From positions 11,284,001-11,348,000 of the forward strand of contig CM121341.1 of the NCBI GenBank assembly GCA_051530055.1: DNA of 64,000 nt, written 5' to 3'. The notes under the pieces are model-generated. The model saw nothing but the letters and a program-made list of their open reading frames with translations. It had not been told where the DNA came from and did not search any database. The position numbers and the translations under genes were made by a program. Of this stretch, positions 1 to 10,624 are shown piece after piece. This stretch comes from Neoechinorhynchus agilis. Taxonomy: Eukaryota; Acanthocephala. Position 1 is the first letter of the stretch. Every line of letters begins with the position of its first letter.

Positions 1-3000
1 GCAGAATAAATGGGTGCGAACATTACAGTATTGTCAGTGATTTTAATTCGAATAATATTCATAGGTAGATGTAAAATATGTTTAGTATTTGAAAAAACAA
101 TGATTGATCGTAAATTACTGAGAAATAACGCGTTGATTTTACTTAATTGACATTCAGTTTGAACTAAATATAGACTACTTAAGTATCCAAAAATAGAATA
201 ACCAATTTCGATGATAAACAACTTTCACAATATCTCAGTGTATACCTACATTTTAAGGTCGCTACGGGTAAAATGCAAAGATCTCTACATCAGCCTTAAT
301 GAAATCATAATTTATAATTAGATTACAAAATGCCCGTTTAAATAATAGCCAGGAAATCTAAAGAAAATATTTAAATTTCTTTGAATTGCAAGCATTTGTA
401 ATCAATTCCTATAAGTTCGTCGAACAATTAAATTCATTAAAACAGAAGACAGCATTCAGAAATTGGTATTTTGCAACTTTTCGGTGATAAAGATGCTTTA
501 ACGAAAAAAAGAATGAACCTTAGTTCACTCTCATAACTTCATGACAACCAGCTTTGCAAATTTAACAATTTTGGCCACTTCTCACTCCCTATAATTATCA
601 CCTTTCATGAATGCTAAGATTTTTTGTTCTCATAGCGAGACCTCGTGCATATTAACTACTATCTTTTATTGGAACAATCTTAGGTACAGCACCACAAAAA
701 ACTTACACCTTTTATCTTTCTAACGGAAGAGGGCAAACAACTTCCTGAGAACATGTGTAGTATTGCTCCTTTTTCTTGAAGTCCTTTTCACTTTTGACAT
801 TTAAATGGCGAAATAACAGCAATTTAAAAAGCATAAATGGTTTTACCAAGACAAAGTTAAGTAGTCTCAAGTAAGTTCTCTTAATCATGCCGGGTTCAAA
901 TGTGGTTTAAACAAAAATTACTTTCCACGAGAAGGAATGTTGACTATTTTGTGTGTGAAAGTTTTAAACATCGTCTTTTATAAGATTCCGTCCCTTCTAC
1001 CATGCGGATACAATAACGTGCGGGATCGAAAATCCTGGTAATTTTTGCAGTGTTGCATTATTCCTCAGGGAAATCAAAGTGTCCATTTTGTCACTTTAAA
1101 GCGAAATTCAATTAGAATTGCGACTTAAACAAGTTTTCATCCATTCATTCATAGAGCAGTTCGAATCTAGTAATCAGTATACCTTTTCGCCGAGACCAAT
1201 AGTCTACACTCGTTTGAGGCATTAAGGTCAGTTAAGAAGGGGTACCTCAATACTGAAGGTTTCATCATTAAGATAGCTGGAAATTCCTTGCAATATCACG
1301 TTCCATGTCAACCTTAGGACATCTTATCTAAAGTTATTGTTGAAGAGCGAGCTCTCTCATCATTTGCTTTATTTGCTCACAGAAATCTTCTCCTTACATA
1401 GCTTATTCTTCAATAAGTTCGAGACAATGAGGTGTGGATTTGCATAACAGACTAACAGTTAACTAACAGCAACTACATAAACCGGTGAATTTCATCAGTA
1501 GAATTTCCGGCTGGCAATCTTTCTGACAGTATAGTTAAGGCACTTGGGTACTTGATTAATTTTAACGATTATATCAAATTAAATTGGATACCACAGGAAT
1601 TGCATCAGTATAAGCAGAGAGGACTTATTGTTGCTTGTTCCGCCGATTGATTTTAATAAGGAAATTTTAGATCGAAAGGAAATATATCCAAAAATAGTAG
1701 ACATTCTTAGATCAGGGAACAAGTACACAGAGCATTGCAATCAAATTGAAGATTAAACATTCCTACCATATTGAAATATAGAAAAGAGCCTGAGCTTTTG
1801 ACCATCGGTTCGATTTTGACTTAAAAGTAAATCTCAAAGGGAAATTTTTTAATACAGTGAAATACTTATTTTTCAGCGACCATTGTTGGTTCGGATTGTT
1901 GAGGATTTTTCGGACCAAAGGCGATTTCAGTGATTTCAATGAATAAAACTTATCACGACATTGAATCCTAAGGTTGGGTAACGCGGAAGCTTGTATGCAA
2001 GCAAATTGCTTCTAGCTCCACTGCTCTCGTTCATTTTCCATTTAAGTAAAAACTGATTGACCAAATATCTACTCGCCGTTAAAGTCTTCAGCATCGAAAT
2101 CCAGGATATTTCATCCATTTATACGTAACATGTTGCTTTTATTTTTAAATTTTAACAAGCTGTGTAAATGAAAAGCCTTTGAGATCGACATCGAATGGAT
2201 AACAATAAGTAATTCGAGCGCCAATTTCGTTTCTGTGACTGAATGATCTCCTACGTCGCCACCACGTAGGAGATCCTCACCCTTCTCGTATGTCTTGGAC
2301 GTCTTTAAAATCGTCTCGACAAACTCACCTCTTTTAGAGCATTCGCCACGAAGAACAATATTTTAAACAATGTAAGCAAGCTTCTTATAGTTGAGAGTTT
2401 TAGACCACGAAAACCGAAATGAAACTTTTTAGTTTGTTATCCACTGTAGCAAGAACATAATTATACAGTCTGAAGAAGACGGGATATGAAATATATTTCC
2501 GTTATGACCCTTAGATGTGTCAGTCGGCCCTAAAATGTCAAATGATTCTACGGATGTTTTGAGAATTACCCTCTTCTCAACAAAATCATCTAGTTTTTTT
2601 GCGAAAACTGCTTGTGTAACTTTGAAATTTGGACAAACTCTCAATAATGCTTAAATTATTAAAAATAGATTTAGAGTCGAGTCAGCTTCGACCTTCTTAT
2701 CTCCTTTTATTAGATGAGAAACACTGTAGTATGAAGAAACCTTTTAGTGCTTCAACTATAGTGACTGTTTTTTAAACTCATTGGGTGCCAGTAGGTATTT
2801 TGCGACATAAATATTCCAAATACAATAGGGACTTTTCACTTGAATATTCAACATATTTTTCCTCCAAACCACGACTAGTTTTCGGGTCAGATCTGGAACT
2901 TTATAATAGAACAAATCCACATCTTGAGGCATAGCTTTTCGGGCGTAAAATACCCGCATCTCCTCTATGTCTCTTGCTTCCATAAACTCGATTCTCCAAA

Positions 3001-4050
3001 CATCACGTTCTAAAAGTGCTGGAAGCGAAATCTAAAAGACTGCACTTCAAAGCTTGTTTCTCTTCATCCAATAAATGTTTCTCATCTAATTTCCCCTTGC
3101 TCTTGTCTTCAATCTAGAATGTCACCAATGAAAAGTTGAAGGAGCCATTGCACAAAAATAACAGGAGAATTTGCGATTAATCTTTTTTCGTTCCCCGAGC
3201 AAATCTAAAGAGGACGATTTATGTTTGTCTTAATCCATTGCCCCATTGTTCCCAGGCCGTTAATGGTATCCATTAATTATAGTTTTTGTTTGAAAACATT
3301 TGTAAATCACCCTGTCCGCCGATGGAGTTGACCACCACACGTGCACTGTCCCAAGAGACGATTATCTAACCGTAAATCCATCAAGGATTCACTGTCCAGT
3401 AGACACCACTCATCTCGTATTTCGCTTGTTTTCACAGACCAAACCGATTCGCGTTCCTTTCACCACCAACAAAAGGAGTCTAGGGTGCAATTGAGAGCTA
3501 CGGCATAGGACGGCCATTTCGGAACAGTTTGGACTCCTCAGGGATTGGATTGTGGCTTTTTACGGCGACTGCCGGCACCTCATGTCACATGTTCGGCCTA
3601 CTGCACTATCGACTGACGACAATGGTTATTACTGCAGTCGCGGCACCAGCAGGGAACGTACAGACAACCGCATGCTGCCATTCTGACGAAGTCTCTCTCC
3701 AATGTACGGACTTTCAATAGTGGTGGTGCTGGTGGTGGATCAGCGAAACTTGGAACGCTTAACGCAAAGAATCTACCTGTCCTTTTTTGCTAGACTGATC
3801 AGATAGGTTGCGAGAGGGAGCAGATTGCTACGCTTGAGATTCATGACACACTTGTTTCCCTACGCATCCCTGATTGCTAATGGAGACTTTCTAATCGTAA
3901 GAGCAGAACAAAAAGGCATAATCGCCCTTTTCCACTAAACTAGATATGCGAACTGCTTCTCATATAACGATAAACAGCCCCAAAAACACCAGCCTTATTT
4001 CGTTGCGCTGAAACGATCCACAAGTACCGCTTGAACGCTTTAAATAACTC
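1..4050. other. AT-rich flank without a recognisable intact gene
   Basis: I see no conserved protein, RNA gene or clear repeat here. On the minus strand between about 1.9 and 3.0 kb, short open stretches (for example around 2429-2644 and 2756-2983) look protein-like in composition but are interrupted by stops and frame changes. They could be exons of a diverged gene or a decayed element; no family was recognised. From 3.3 to 4.05 kb lies the region upstream of the LRR-Ig gene and may hold its promoter or a 5' exon. Confidence 0.4.
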
Positions 4051-4061
4051 CTTTTCAGATT

Positions 4062-5981
4062 ATGAACCCGACAGACCATTGCCGTGCTACCTACTATAAT
4101 GGAAACAAAAATAAAGGAAATTTAAAGTGTTCATGGACGACTATTTTACTGGTTTTTCTGCTTTTCTCAAGCTCTGCACACGGATTATCACGGCAACAAA
4201 ATGCGCCTGCTTGCAGGCGACACATGCGGGCTCACTTCCTCGAATGCTCCGGAATTACGAGCCAAACCCAGTATGAAGACGCCCTCGGATCTGTAGAGAC
4301 CGGAAGCGAACACTTTACGCGATTCACCGGTCTCTCGGTTCACGTTCATCCGTTCGTAGGTCACCTCACTAGTCGAGCGTTCTCCTTTGAACATTTTCAT
4401 CGGAAAAAAAATCAACTCGTCAACTCAACCTTCCTCAACCTTGAAGTCCTGAGGCTAACGAACGGCCGTTTAGCCGATGTGGATCCGGATGCCTTTTCTC
4501 ATTTCTGCTCGAGTCTCATACAACTCGATCTTTCGCTAAATTCACTCGTCAACATTCCCAGTGTTCAGTGTACTAATGAAGTAATTCTAGAGGATCTAAA
4601 CCTCACCGGCAATTCCATTAGTAGAGTTGAAGAATGGTCTCTGAAACCACTATATAAGCTCAAAACAATCGATCTTTCAAACAATTCTCTTCAATTCATT
4701 TCACCTCAAGGAGCATTTGTTCATTCTAAATTCCTGCAGTCAATTTATCTCCATCGGAACTATCTTATGACCATCTCAGAATCCGCATTTCTGCCTTCGC
4801 GGAGACGAATTGATCGACTGACCCTCACTTATAACCGTTTAAACTGTGACTGTTCGCTCAGATGGCTGGTGCGGTTTCTCAATTCTAACGTAAACGTAAC
4901 TGATGAGCCACTTTGTCAAAACCCACCCAGTAAACGTCATTACTCTTCACTTAAACTCATGGACCCGTCCGAGTTTATATGTGAACCTTTGATGACCGGT
5001 CGGGCAATTAGTGGACAGCAAGTAGATGTGAAACTTGGTTCTCAAAAGGTAGATCCACGTGCTCGACCACTTTCTCAAACCGGCGAAGAAATTCTCGTAT
5101 TTGATGGGGATAGACTCGTCCTCGAATGTCAAGTGTTTTCTAATCCCCATTCTCATGTATGGTGGACATTCAGGGATAGAACAACGATCGGTAAAACACT
5201 CGAAGACGGTGGGGGACGCCCAACACGGCATACTATAATCCCCCGACAAAGTCCAGACGGATTTAATGTAAGCCTATCACTTATAATTGATCCAGTCCTA
5301 ATAGAAGACTCCGGCGTTTACAAATGTGTATCTTTACTTCAACTCAATTCTCGATCTTTGCACCCAACAGCTGAATCTTCACAATTTCTCATAGAACAGC
5401 CAACATTCTTGCCCAGTTCGCTTTCAGTTAACGAAACGTTTTTGTTATTTGAAGTAAAAGTCAAATTAAAAAACCTTGGACGCGCTTATAATGCTACCTT
5501 ATGGCTACTACTTATGTTCACGACTTTGGCGTTTTTGGGCGTTCTTGTGTTTTTGTTTATCTACAGAAATCGATTGAATTGTTTCAATACTAAGCACGAA
5601 CTCGATGGTTGTTGTGATCGAAATGAAAAATTATCCGAATGTTGTGGAACTCCACTACTGAACGGCATATCGAATGGAGCAACTGAATCAAATTATCTGG
5701 ATAATAGTGCTGGTTTAGACATTGCTCTTGGGCCGCCGATGTATCAGGGTATTTCGACCACACTCGCAACTTATCAGGCATCGTCTCGGGACATGATACC
5801 GGAGATCGATATGAGCGGATATGAAGAAGATTACAGATTTACGGACGACATCTACCGTCCTGATCAACCGATTGATCCACGGCGGAAGGGAGTTAGAGGA
5901 GTAGGAGGTAGTAATGAAAATGAAGCGATTGGATTGCCCACGCTGGGCAATATCCGCATGATGAGCGAAACTGAACTGTAG
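4062..5981 (+). CDS. LRR and immunoglobulin-domain single-pass membrane protein
   Basis: A 639-aa single-exon reading frame. Residues 24-41 are a hydrophobic signal sequence. Leucine-rich repeats run from about 126 to 260 (LxxLxLxxNxL pattern), followed by a cysteine-rich LRR cap (C262, C264, C285, C307). One Ig domain spans about 345-430, with C356, the following tryptophans and the DSGVYKC signature at 416-422. A transmembrane helix lies at 480-501, and a tail of about 138 residues ends in SETEL, a possible class I PDZ ligand. This order matches the LRR-Ig adhesion or signalling receptors (LRIG, LINGO, Kekkon type), which act at the cell surface, often in neurons. The exact orthologue is not identifiable. 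The sequence CTTTTCAG ends 3 nt before the ATG and looks like a splice acceptor, so the mRNA probably receives a 5' UTR exon or a spliced leader. The same-strand gene just downstream may be related. Confidence 0.85.
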   Translation: MNPTDHCRATYYNGNKNKGNLKCSWTTILLVFLLFSSSAHGLSRQQNAPACRRHMRAHFLECSGITSQTQYEDALGSVETGSEHFTRFTGLSVHVHPFVGHLTSRAFSFEHFHRKKNQLVNSTFLNLEVLRLTNGRLADVDPDAFSHFCSSLIQLDLSLNSLVNIPSVQCTNEVILEDLNLTGNSISRVEEWSLKPLYKLKTIDLSNNSLQFISPQGAFVHSKFLQSIYLHRNYLMTISESAFLPSRRRIDRLTLTYNRLNCDCSLRWLVRFLNSNVNVTDEPLCQNPPSKRHYSSLKLMDPSEFICEPLMTGRAISGQQVDVKLGSQKVDPRARPLSQTGEEILVFDGDRLVLECQVFSNPHSHVWWTFRDRTTIGKTLEDGGGRPTRHTIIPRQSPDGFNVSLSLIIDPVLIEDSGVYKCVSLLQLNSRSLHPTAESSQFLIEQPTFLPSSLSVNETFLLFEVKVKLKNLGRAYNATLWLLLMFTTLAFLGVLVFLFIYRNRLNCFNTKHELDGCCDRNEKLSECCGTPLLNGISNGATESNYLDNSAGLDIALGPPMYQGISTTLATYQASSRDMIPEIDMSGYEEDYRFTDDIYRPDQPIDPRRKGVRGVGGSNENEAIGLPTLGNIRMMSETEL

Positions 5982-6480
5982 CGACGACAGCGATGTCGTT
6001 GTTGCCCATAACTTGAATGTGAAAGTATAAGTAACATGTTCATTGTACATTAAGGACTAATTTTTACAGAATGTTGGAAGGGCATGCGCTGTTTAGTGAA
6101 AGAATCTTTTATATAATTAGTCTACGCTTTGAAAATCTGTTTGAGAAGCAATCAGAAAATCAGTATCCTTTGGCAATATTCCAAATTTCAGACTGAGTAT
6201 TTAATTATGCAAAGATTTCCGGCTTATGTTGGAGTCTCTCACTCCAGCAGCTACAAGTTAATGCACAACAAACTTAAACATTGAATATCCCCTAGCTTAA
6301 TTTTTTAGTTGAATCCAATGTAATTTGCTCATATCGTTTAAGGTCCACTTTAAGATCCGATGCGTTGAATAAGCCAATAGCATCGCTGGGTAGCTAGATC
6401 TAACTTGGATAGCGAAATCACACTCAAGTTGGTCACATAAAACGGCTACACCCGACAACTATGACCTTCAAAATTTAAAT
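5982..6480. other. intergenic or intronic spacer between the two membrane-protein genes
   Basis: No conserved coding sequence was recognised. Upstream exons of the next gene may lie here; a pyrimidine-rich AG near 6307 is one possible acceptor, but no complete exon could be defined. Confidence 0.3.
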
Positions 6481-6590
6481 GCAGTCATCGTCCGACTTCG
6501 GTGGTACTCTTTTTAACTGTCCGCTTTATCACAAAGTGAGTATCTCTGAAGAATAGAAGATAGCGGGATTGGAGTTGACAGATATCGCAG

Positions 6591-7398
6591 GTGTTTGGGG
6601 TATCCGAATCTCGAGGCACTTCGATTAATCAAGACAAAAGTTAGTCATAGATTTCTCAATGAATGCATAATCAGACCTCTTTTGCTCGTAATCAACAATT
6701 ATCCGGACGAATTCTCGCTCAATATAGCCGAACTCATTCGAGGAAATGCTGTTCAGCCTAACACAACAATCGTAATTGATCAAGACAATAATCCTAATTT
6801 ATTACTGAGCCGTCCAAGTCCATTAGCCGTAAACACGTTGAAGAATATATCTCTAATGTTAACGCTATCCAAATGCCCAACTTGTCGCGACCACGAATTT
6901 CATTGGTTGTTAGCGCTTGCCCAACAAAGTCCATTTTCTACGATAAGGTGCAAAAACGGTAGCATATTAGTGAATTTACCATTTGTAACTCCCGAGGCAA
7001 CCACCAATTTATTAAGTTCGAATGCTACTCAGAATCTGTCCAATCAAGCGTATCGATTCATTGTGTCCGAAGGATGCCACGAACCGATTCCCATTTGGGT
7101 CGTATTTTTCATGTTTTTCTACGATTTTGTTCTTCTTCTCATCTGCCTGGCTCTTATCGCCCGAATCCGATCGATCGATGAAACACGTAAGCGACTTAGA
7201 AGATATCGAAAGGAAAATACTGGCGAAGTGCAGTCTTCCACGAGGCCGCATGAGTCGCACTTTGAAGAATTGATAGAAAACGATAAGGACGACAATCCAT
7301 CTATAGGTTTAGGTACGATTCCAAGAAGACGAATACTCAAATCTTCTTCAGGAAATTCCTTTGATGACCAGGATGAAACTGAGTTGTATCATTTCTAA
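6591..7398 (+). CDS. C-terminal exon of a second LRR-like single-pass membrane protein
   Basis: This open frame has no ATG of its own (the first apparent start is TTG). It begins after a good acceptor (ATATCGCAG, ending 6590) and is preceded by a perfect GTGAGT donor at 6536, giving a 55-bp intron. It is therefore a 3' exon whose upstream exons are unresolved. The protein has an LRR-like start (PNLEALRL), a cysteine cluster CPTC...C resembling an LRR C-terminal cap, several N-glycosylation sequons, a membrane helix at about residues 166-189 of this exon and a charged tail. The tail ends ETELYHF, echoing the SETEL end of the upstream LRR-Ig protein, so the two may be diverged tandem paralogues. 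The stop codon overlaps an AATAAA polyadenylation signal (7397-7402). A membrane role is likely; the ligand is unknown. Confidence 0.6.
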
Positions 7399-8650
7399 TA
7401 AAAGACACGGGTTGCAAATCTTTGGTTCGCTAAAAATCATCAGTGAAATCAAATGTTTTACAGCCTGCGTGACTTTGGATATTTTTTGTTTTAATAATCT
7501 AATCCCTGCCCTTCTTAGTTAATTTATCAGATAGTCACAGTCCACAAATTGGGATTCGGTTAATTAATCCATAGGCGAAAAACAAACGAGTTCATATGCA
7601 AGGTTTCAGAAATAAGTACTCTCCATTTAAGTGAGTGACACAAGACTACTAAGGAAGTAATTTTGACATCTATTGAGCGTGCCGGGATTATTAAAGGAAA
7701 TATATTATGGCTTGTCGCCGTTAACATTATGTAAGTGAAACTGCACTTTGTATGCCTTTAACAACCCTCTTGAATGCATAATCATAATCGGATTTAATAA
7801 AAAAATAGTCTTTTTTAATTGAATATAATAAGAACGCAATCAACATGTTGTGACTTTGATATAAAAAGCGAGGACAAAGGATTAGAGCATATAAAAATCC
7901 AAAATCTTTTTAGTATGCTTATTAAACAAGTTAGCTATATTTGCATGGTTTTCTCATGTGGAGGACAATTGGTATCCTATCGAGATTTGGAGTGCAAGGA
8001 ATGAAGTAGGAAATATTCAGAATTTCATACAACGTTTTACGGAGTAGTCACTCTTGCATAAAAAATATATAGGCAATTCAAATGAAAAAAGCGATGATTG
8101 ACGTTAACGGACAAAAATTGTCAGCAACTTAAATTAGAAACTCCGAATTATGTCCTTTTGTGCAGAAACAATGCATCCTTAGTGAGTTATAGTCTCTAAG
8201 GATTTAGAAGGCTGATTCGCATTGCGTTCTTAAAATCGTTTCCTTGGTTCTCTTTCATTCGCACTCATTGCAAAGAGCTTTCTCAAAAGGCTTTTGCCCT
8301 ATACTCATTACATGTAGGCTGCCTATGTATAAACTGGACACTAAGTAAATGATTGTATTCAACATAGGTTTGTATTTGTTATTTTCAAGGACAAAAATCA
8401 ATCATAGATTTAGCCAATCGTATTTTTAACAGTGCAATGTACATAATCTTGTCTCAAGTGCAGAAAATATCGATATTTTACATAGGGATTTTTCCCTATA
8501 TTTTAGGATGTCATTCCCTTTGGGTACCCTAATTCTCCTATAATTCTAGCATCGATTAAGCCTCGAAAGCATAGGAACCATTGAATTGTATTGATCGCAT
8601 TTAACCACCACTGCCTATAGGTAGACTAAATGCTAAAATAATTTAACTAG
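7399..8650. other. AT-rich intergenic DNA
   Basis: Nothing beyond the poly(A) signal of the preceding gene is recognisable. The small open frame at 7819-8004 shows no conserved features and is probably chance. Confidence 0.3.
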
Positions 8651-8659
8651 ACAATCACA

Positions 8660-9450
8660 ACGATTTAAAACACTTTATTATTGCTAATACTTATGCCCCA
8701 CGACTTCTAAGCAATTTTAATTTTGCAACGATGCAAAATAGCTGCCGGGAAGTTATTGGGAGTAATTCAAAATATTAACCCCATCACTCAAAGTAGTTAC
8801 AAATCCCTCATCTTTAATAATTCTTATGCTTAAACACTTTATTGGAGTTTAAACATTGTTAACTACGCAAAATAACTGCCTGGGAGCAGTTCCAAAAATT
8901 AATCCTATCGCTTAAAGTAGTTGCCAATCCTTTTTTTACAAATTCTTAGGCTTAAACACTTCATTGCAGTTTAAACACTGTTAAATACGAAAAATAACTG
9001 CCTGGGAGTAATGAAAAATACTAATCCCATCGCTCAAAGTAGTTGTAAATCCCTTATCTTTCAAATTCTTATGCATAAACACTTCATTGGAGTTTAAACA
9101 TTTTCAGATACGCCAAATAACTGCCTGTAAGTAGTTCCAAAAATTAATCCCATCGATCAAAGTAGTTGCAAATCCCCTATCTTTCAAATTCTTATGCTTA
9201 AGCACTTTATTCGAGTTTAAACATTGGTAACTACGCCAAATAGCTGCCTGGGAGTAGTTCCAAAAATTAATCCTATCACTCAAAGTGGCTTTTTTACTAA
9301 TACTTATTCCTCGGACTTCTACGAAATACAAAAAGCGCGAAACTACTTGATGGGTACGATTTAGTAAATTAATTCTATCACAAAATGTTGCTACTAATTC
9401 GTCATCTTTTTCGATACTTACTGCTAAGACTTTTACGGAATAAAAAGTTA
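8660..9450. repeat. tandem repeat, unit about 123 bp, about six degenerate copies
   Basis: The block AAATAACTGCCTGGGAG recurs with small changes near 8735, 8870, 8992, 9115, 9238 and more weakly after 9330. Each copy is followed by a TTAATCCTATCGCTCAAAG-type segment and a TTATGCTTAAACACTT-type segment. The copies differ by substitutions and small indels, so this is an old minisatellite. The short minus-strand frame through it is a by-product of the repetition. Confidence 0.8.
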
Positions 9451-10200
9451 AAAAATGCGAAAACCTTACCCCAAGGCGAAAATACGTTGACTACTTTCCA
9501 ACAATTTTATTTTTCTCGTCGAAATCTTTTTCGTCAAATTTAAATTTTTACAAATTACTACTGATTTTAATCAATGAGATTAAATTATTATATTTTTAGA
9601 TGTGGATTTTAGGAAAAACCTTGAATTTTTATTACGTTAAAGGAACTCAACTAACAAAAATATCTCAATTTCTAAATGTCCAATAAATCATAATCAATAC
9701 AAGACCATTCGTTCTTTACTTAAATCTCGGGGATTATATGGAGAACAACTGACTAAAGCGTACAGATTTACTTAAAAATTGAATTGTTGTTTAAAGACCC
9801 TCTCCTTTCAAGTAATTCGATTTATGGAAGGGTGCCGGTATGCCTTACAGCCATCATTTGGATATAGACTATAACGAAAACCGGGGCACGCAGTTGTGAA
9901 TTCACCCCCCATGATATTAATCTGATCAATAACATCACTATATTCTTTTCACGAAGTCTGAGCTACATTTGTTTCAAGAACATCACTTGAGAACAAATCC
10001 TCTTAAAAAAACCACTTGTGCACTTCTATATCTCCTCGCTATCAACAGTCACTTTTGGTTTTGTGACATTAAATGCCTGGCGATTTCGAAATCTTTGTAA
10101 AAAAACAGTGGAAACTAACTCTATTACGACGAAGAAAATAAAACCTCAATGTTTGAAAATTAACTTGTTTATATTGGTTGTTTTCGGACGGAGAAATTGA
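9451..10200. other. intergenic DNA without recognised features
   Basis: No protein family or repeat was recognised. It ends at an inverted-repeat element beginning near 10200. Confidence 0.3.
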
Positions 10201-10340
10201 AATGATTTCATTTTAAAATCCGATATTTCGGCACAGTCTGGTGCCTTTATCAAGGTTGCTTGAAAGTTTTTAACCTTTATAAAGGTACAAGATTGTTTCG
10301 AAATGTCAGATTTTAAAATAAAATCATTTTATAAGTTTAA
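10196..10340. mobile_element. inverted-repeat remnant with two opposed degenerate hammerhead-like motifs
   Basis: The left arm read on the minus strand and the right arm read on the plus strand share a TGATAAAGG-type segment, a hairpin, CGAAAT, and then a TTTTAAAAT...AAATCATTT tail. On the minus strand the core is TTGATAA, a spacer, a 5-bp GGCAC/GTGCC stem, then GAAA. The right-arm copy has lost the stem. The layout resembles the inverted terminal pieces of Penelope-like elements. Confidence 0.5.
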
Positions 10341-10624
10341 TATTGCACTCTGACTACTTCTTTCAAAATTTCTCTCTAACTATCGAACCTGTAATTCTTC
10401 GTTCAATTTAACATTCGAAAAATGTATCGGGTTACATGAACAAAACGGTCTAAATTCTTGAGTTTCTTATCTGCCCATATTATTGATTTTGATCCGTGCA
10501 TTTTTCGGTGTAGGGAATATCTTACTTGTCAACTCCCAATGTACCATAATTTGCACGAAACAACTCCTTTTCATCGTACTTTGAAACATACGACCTTTTA
10601 TAATCCACCATCACTGTATCCATT

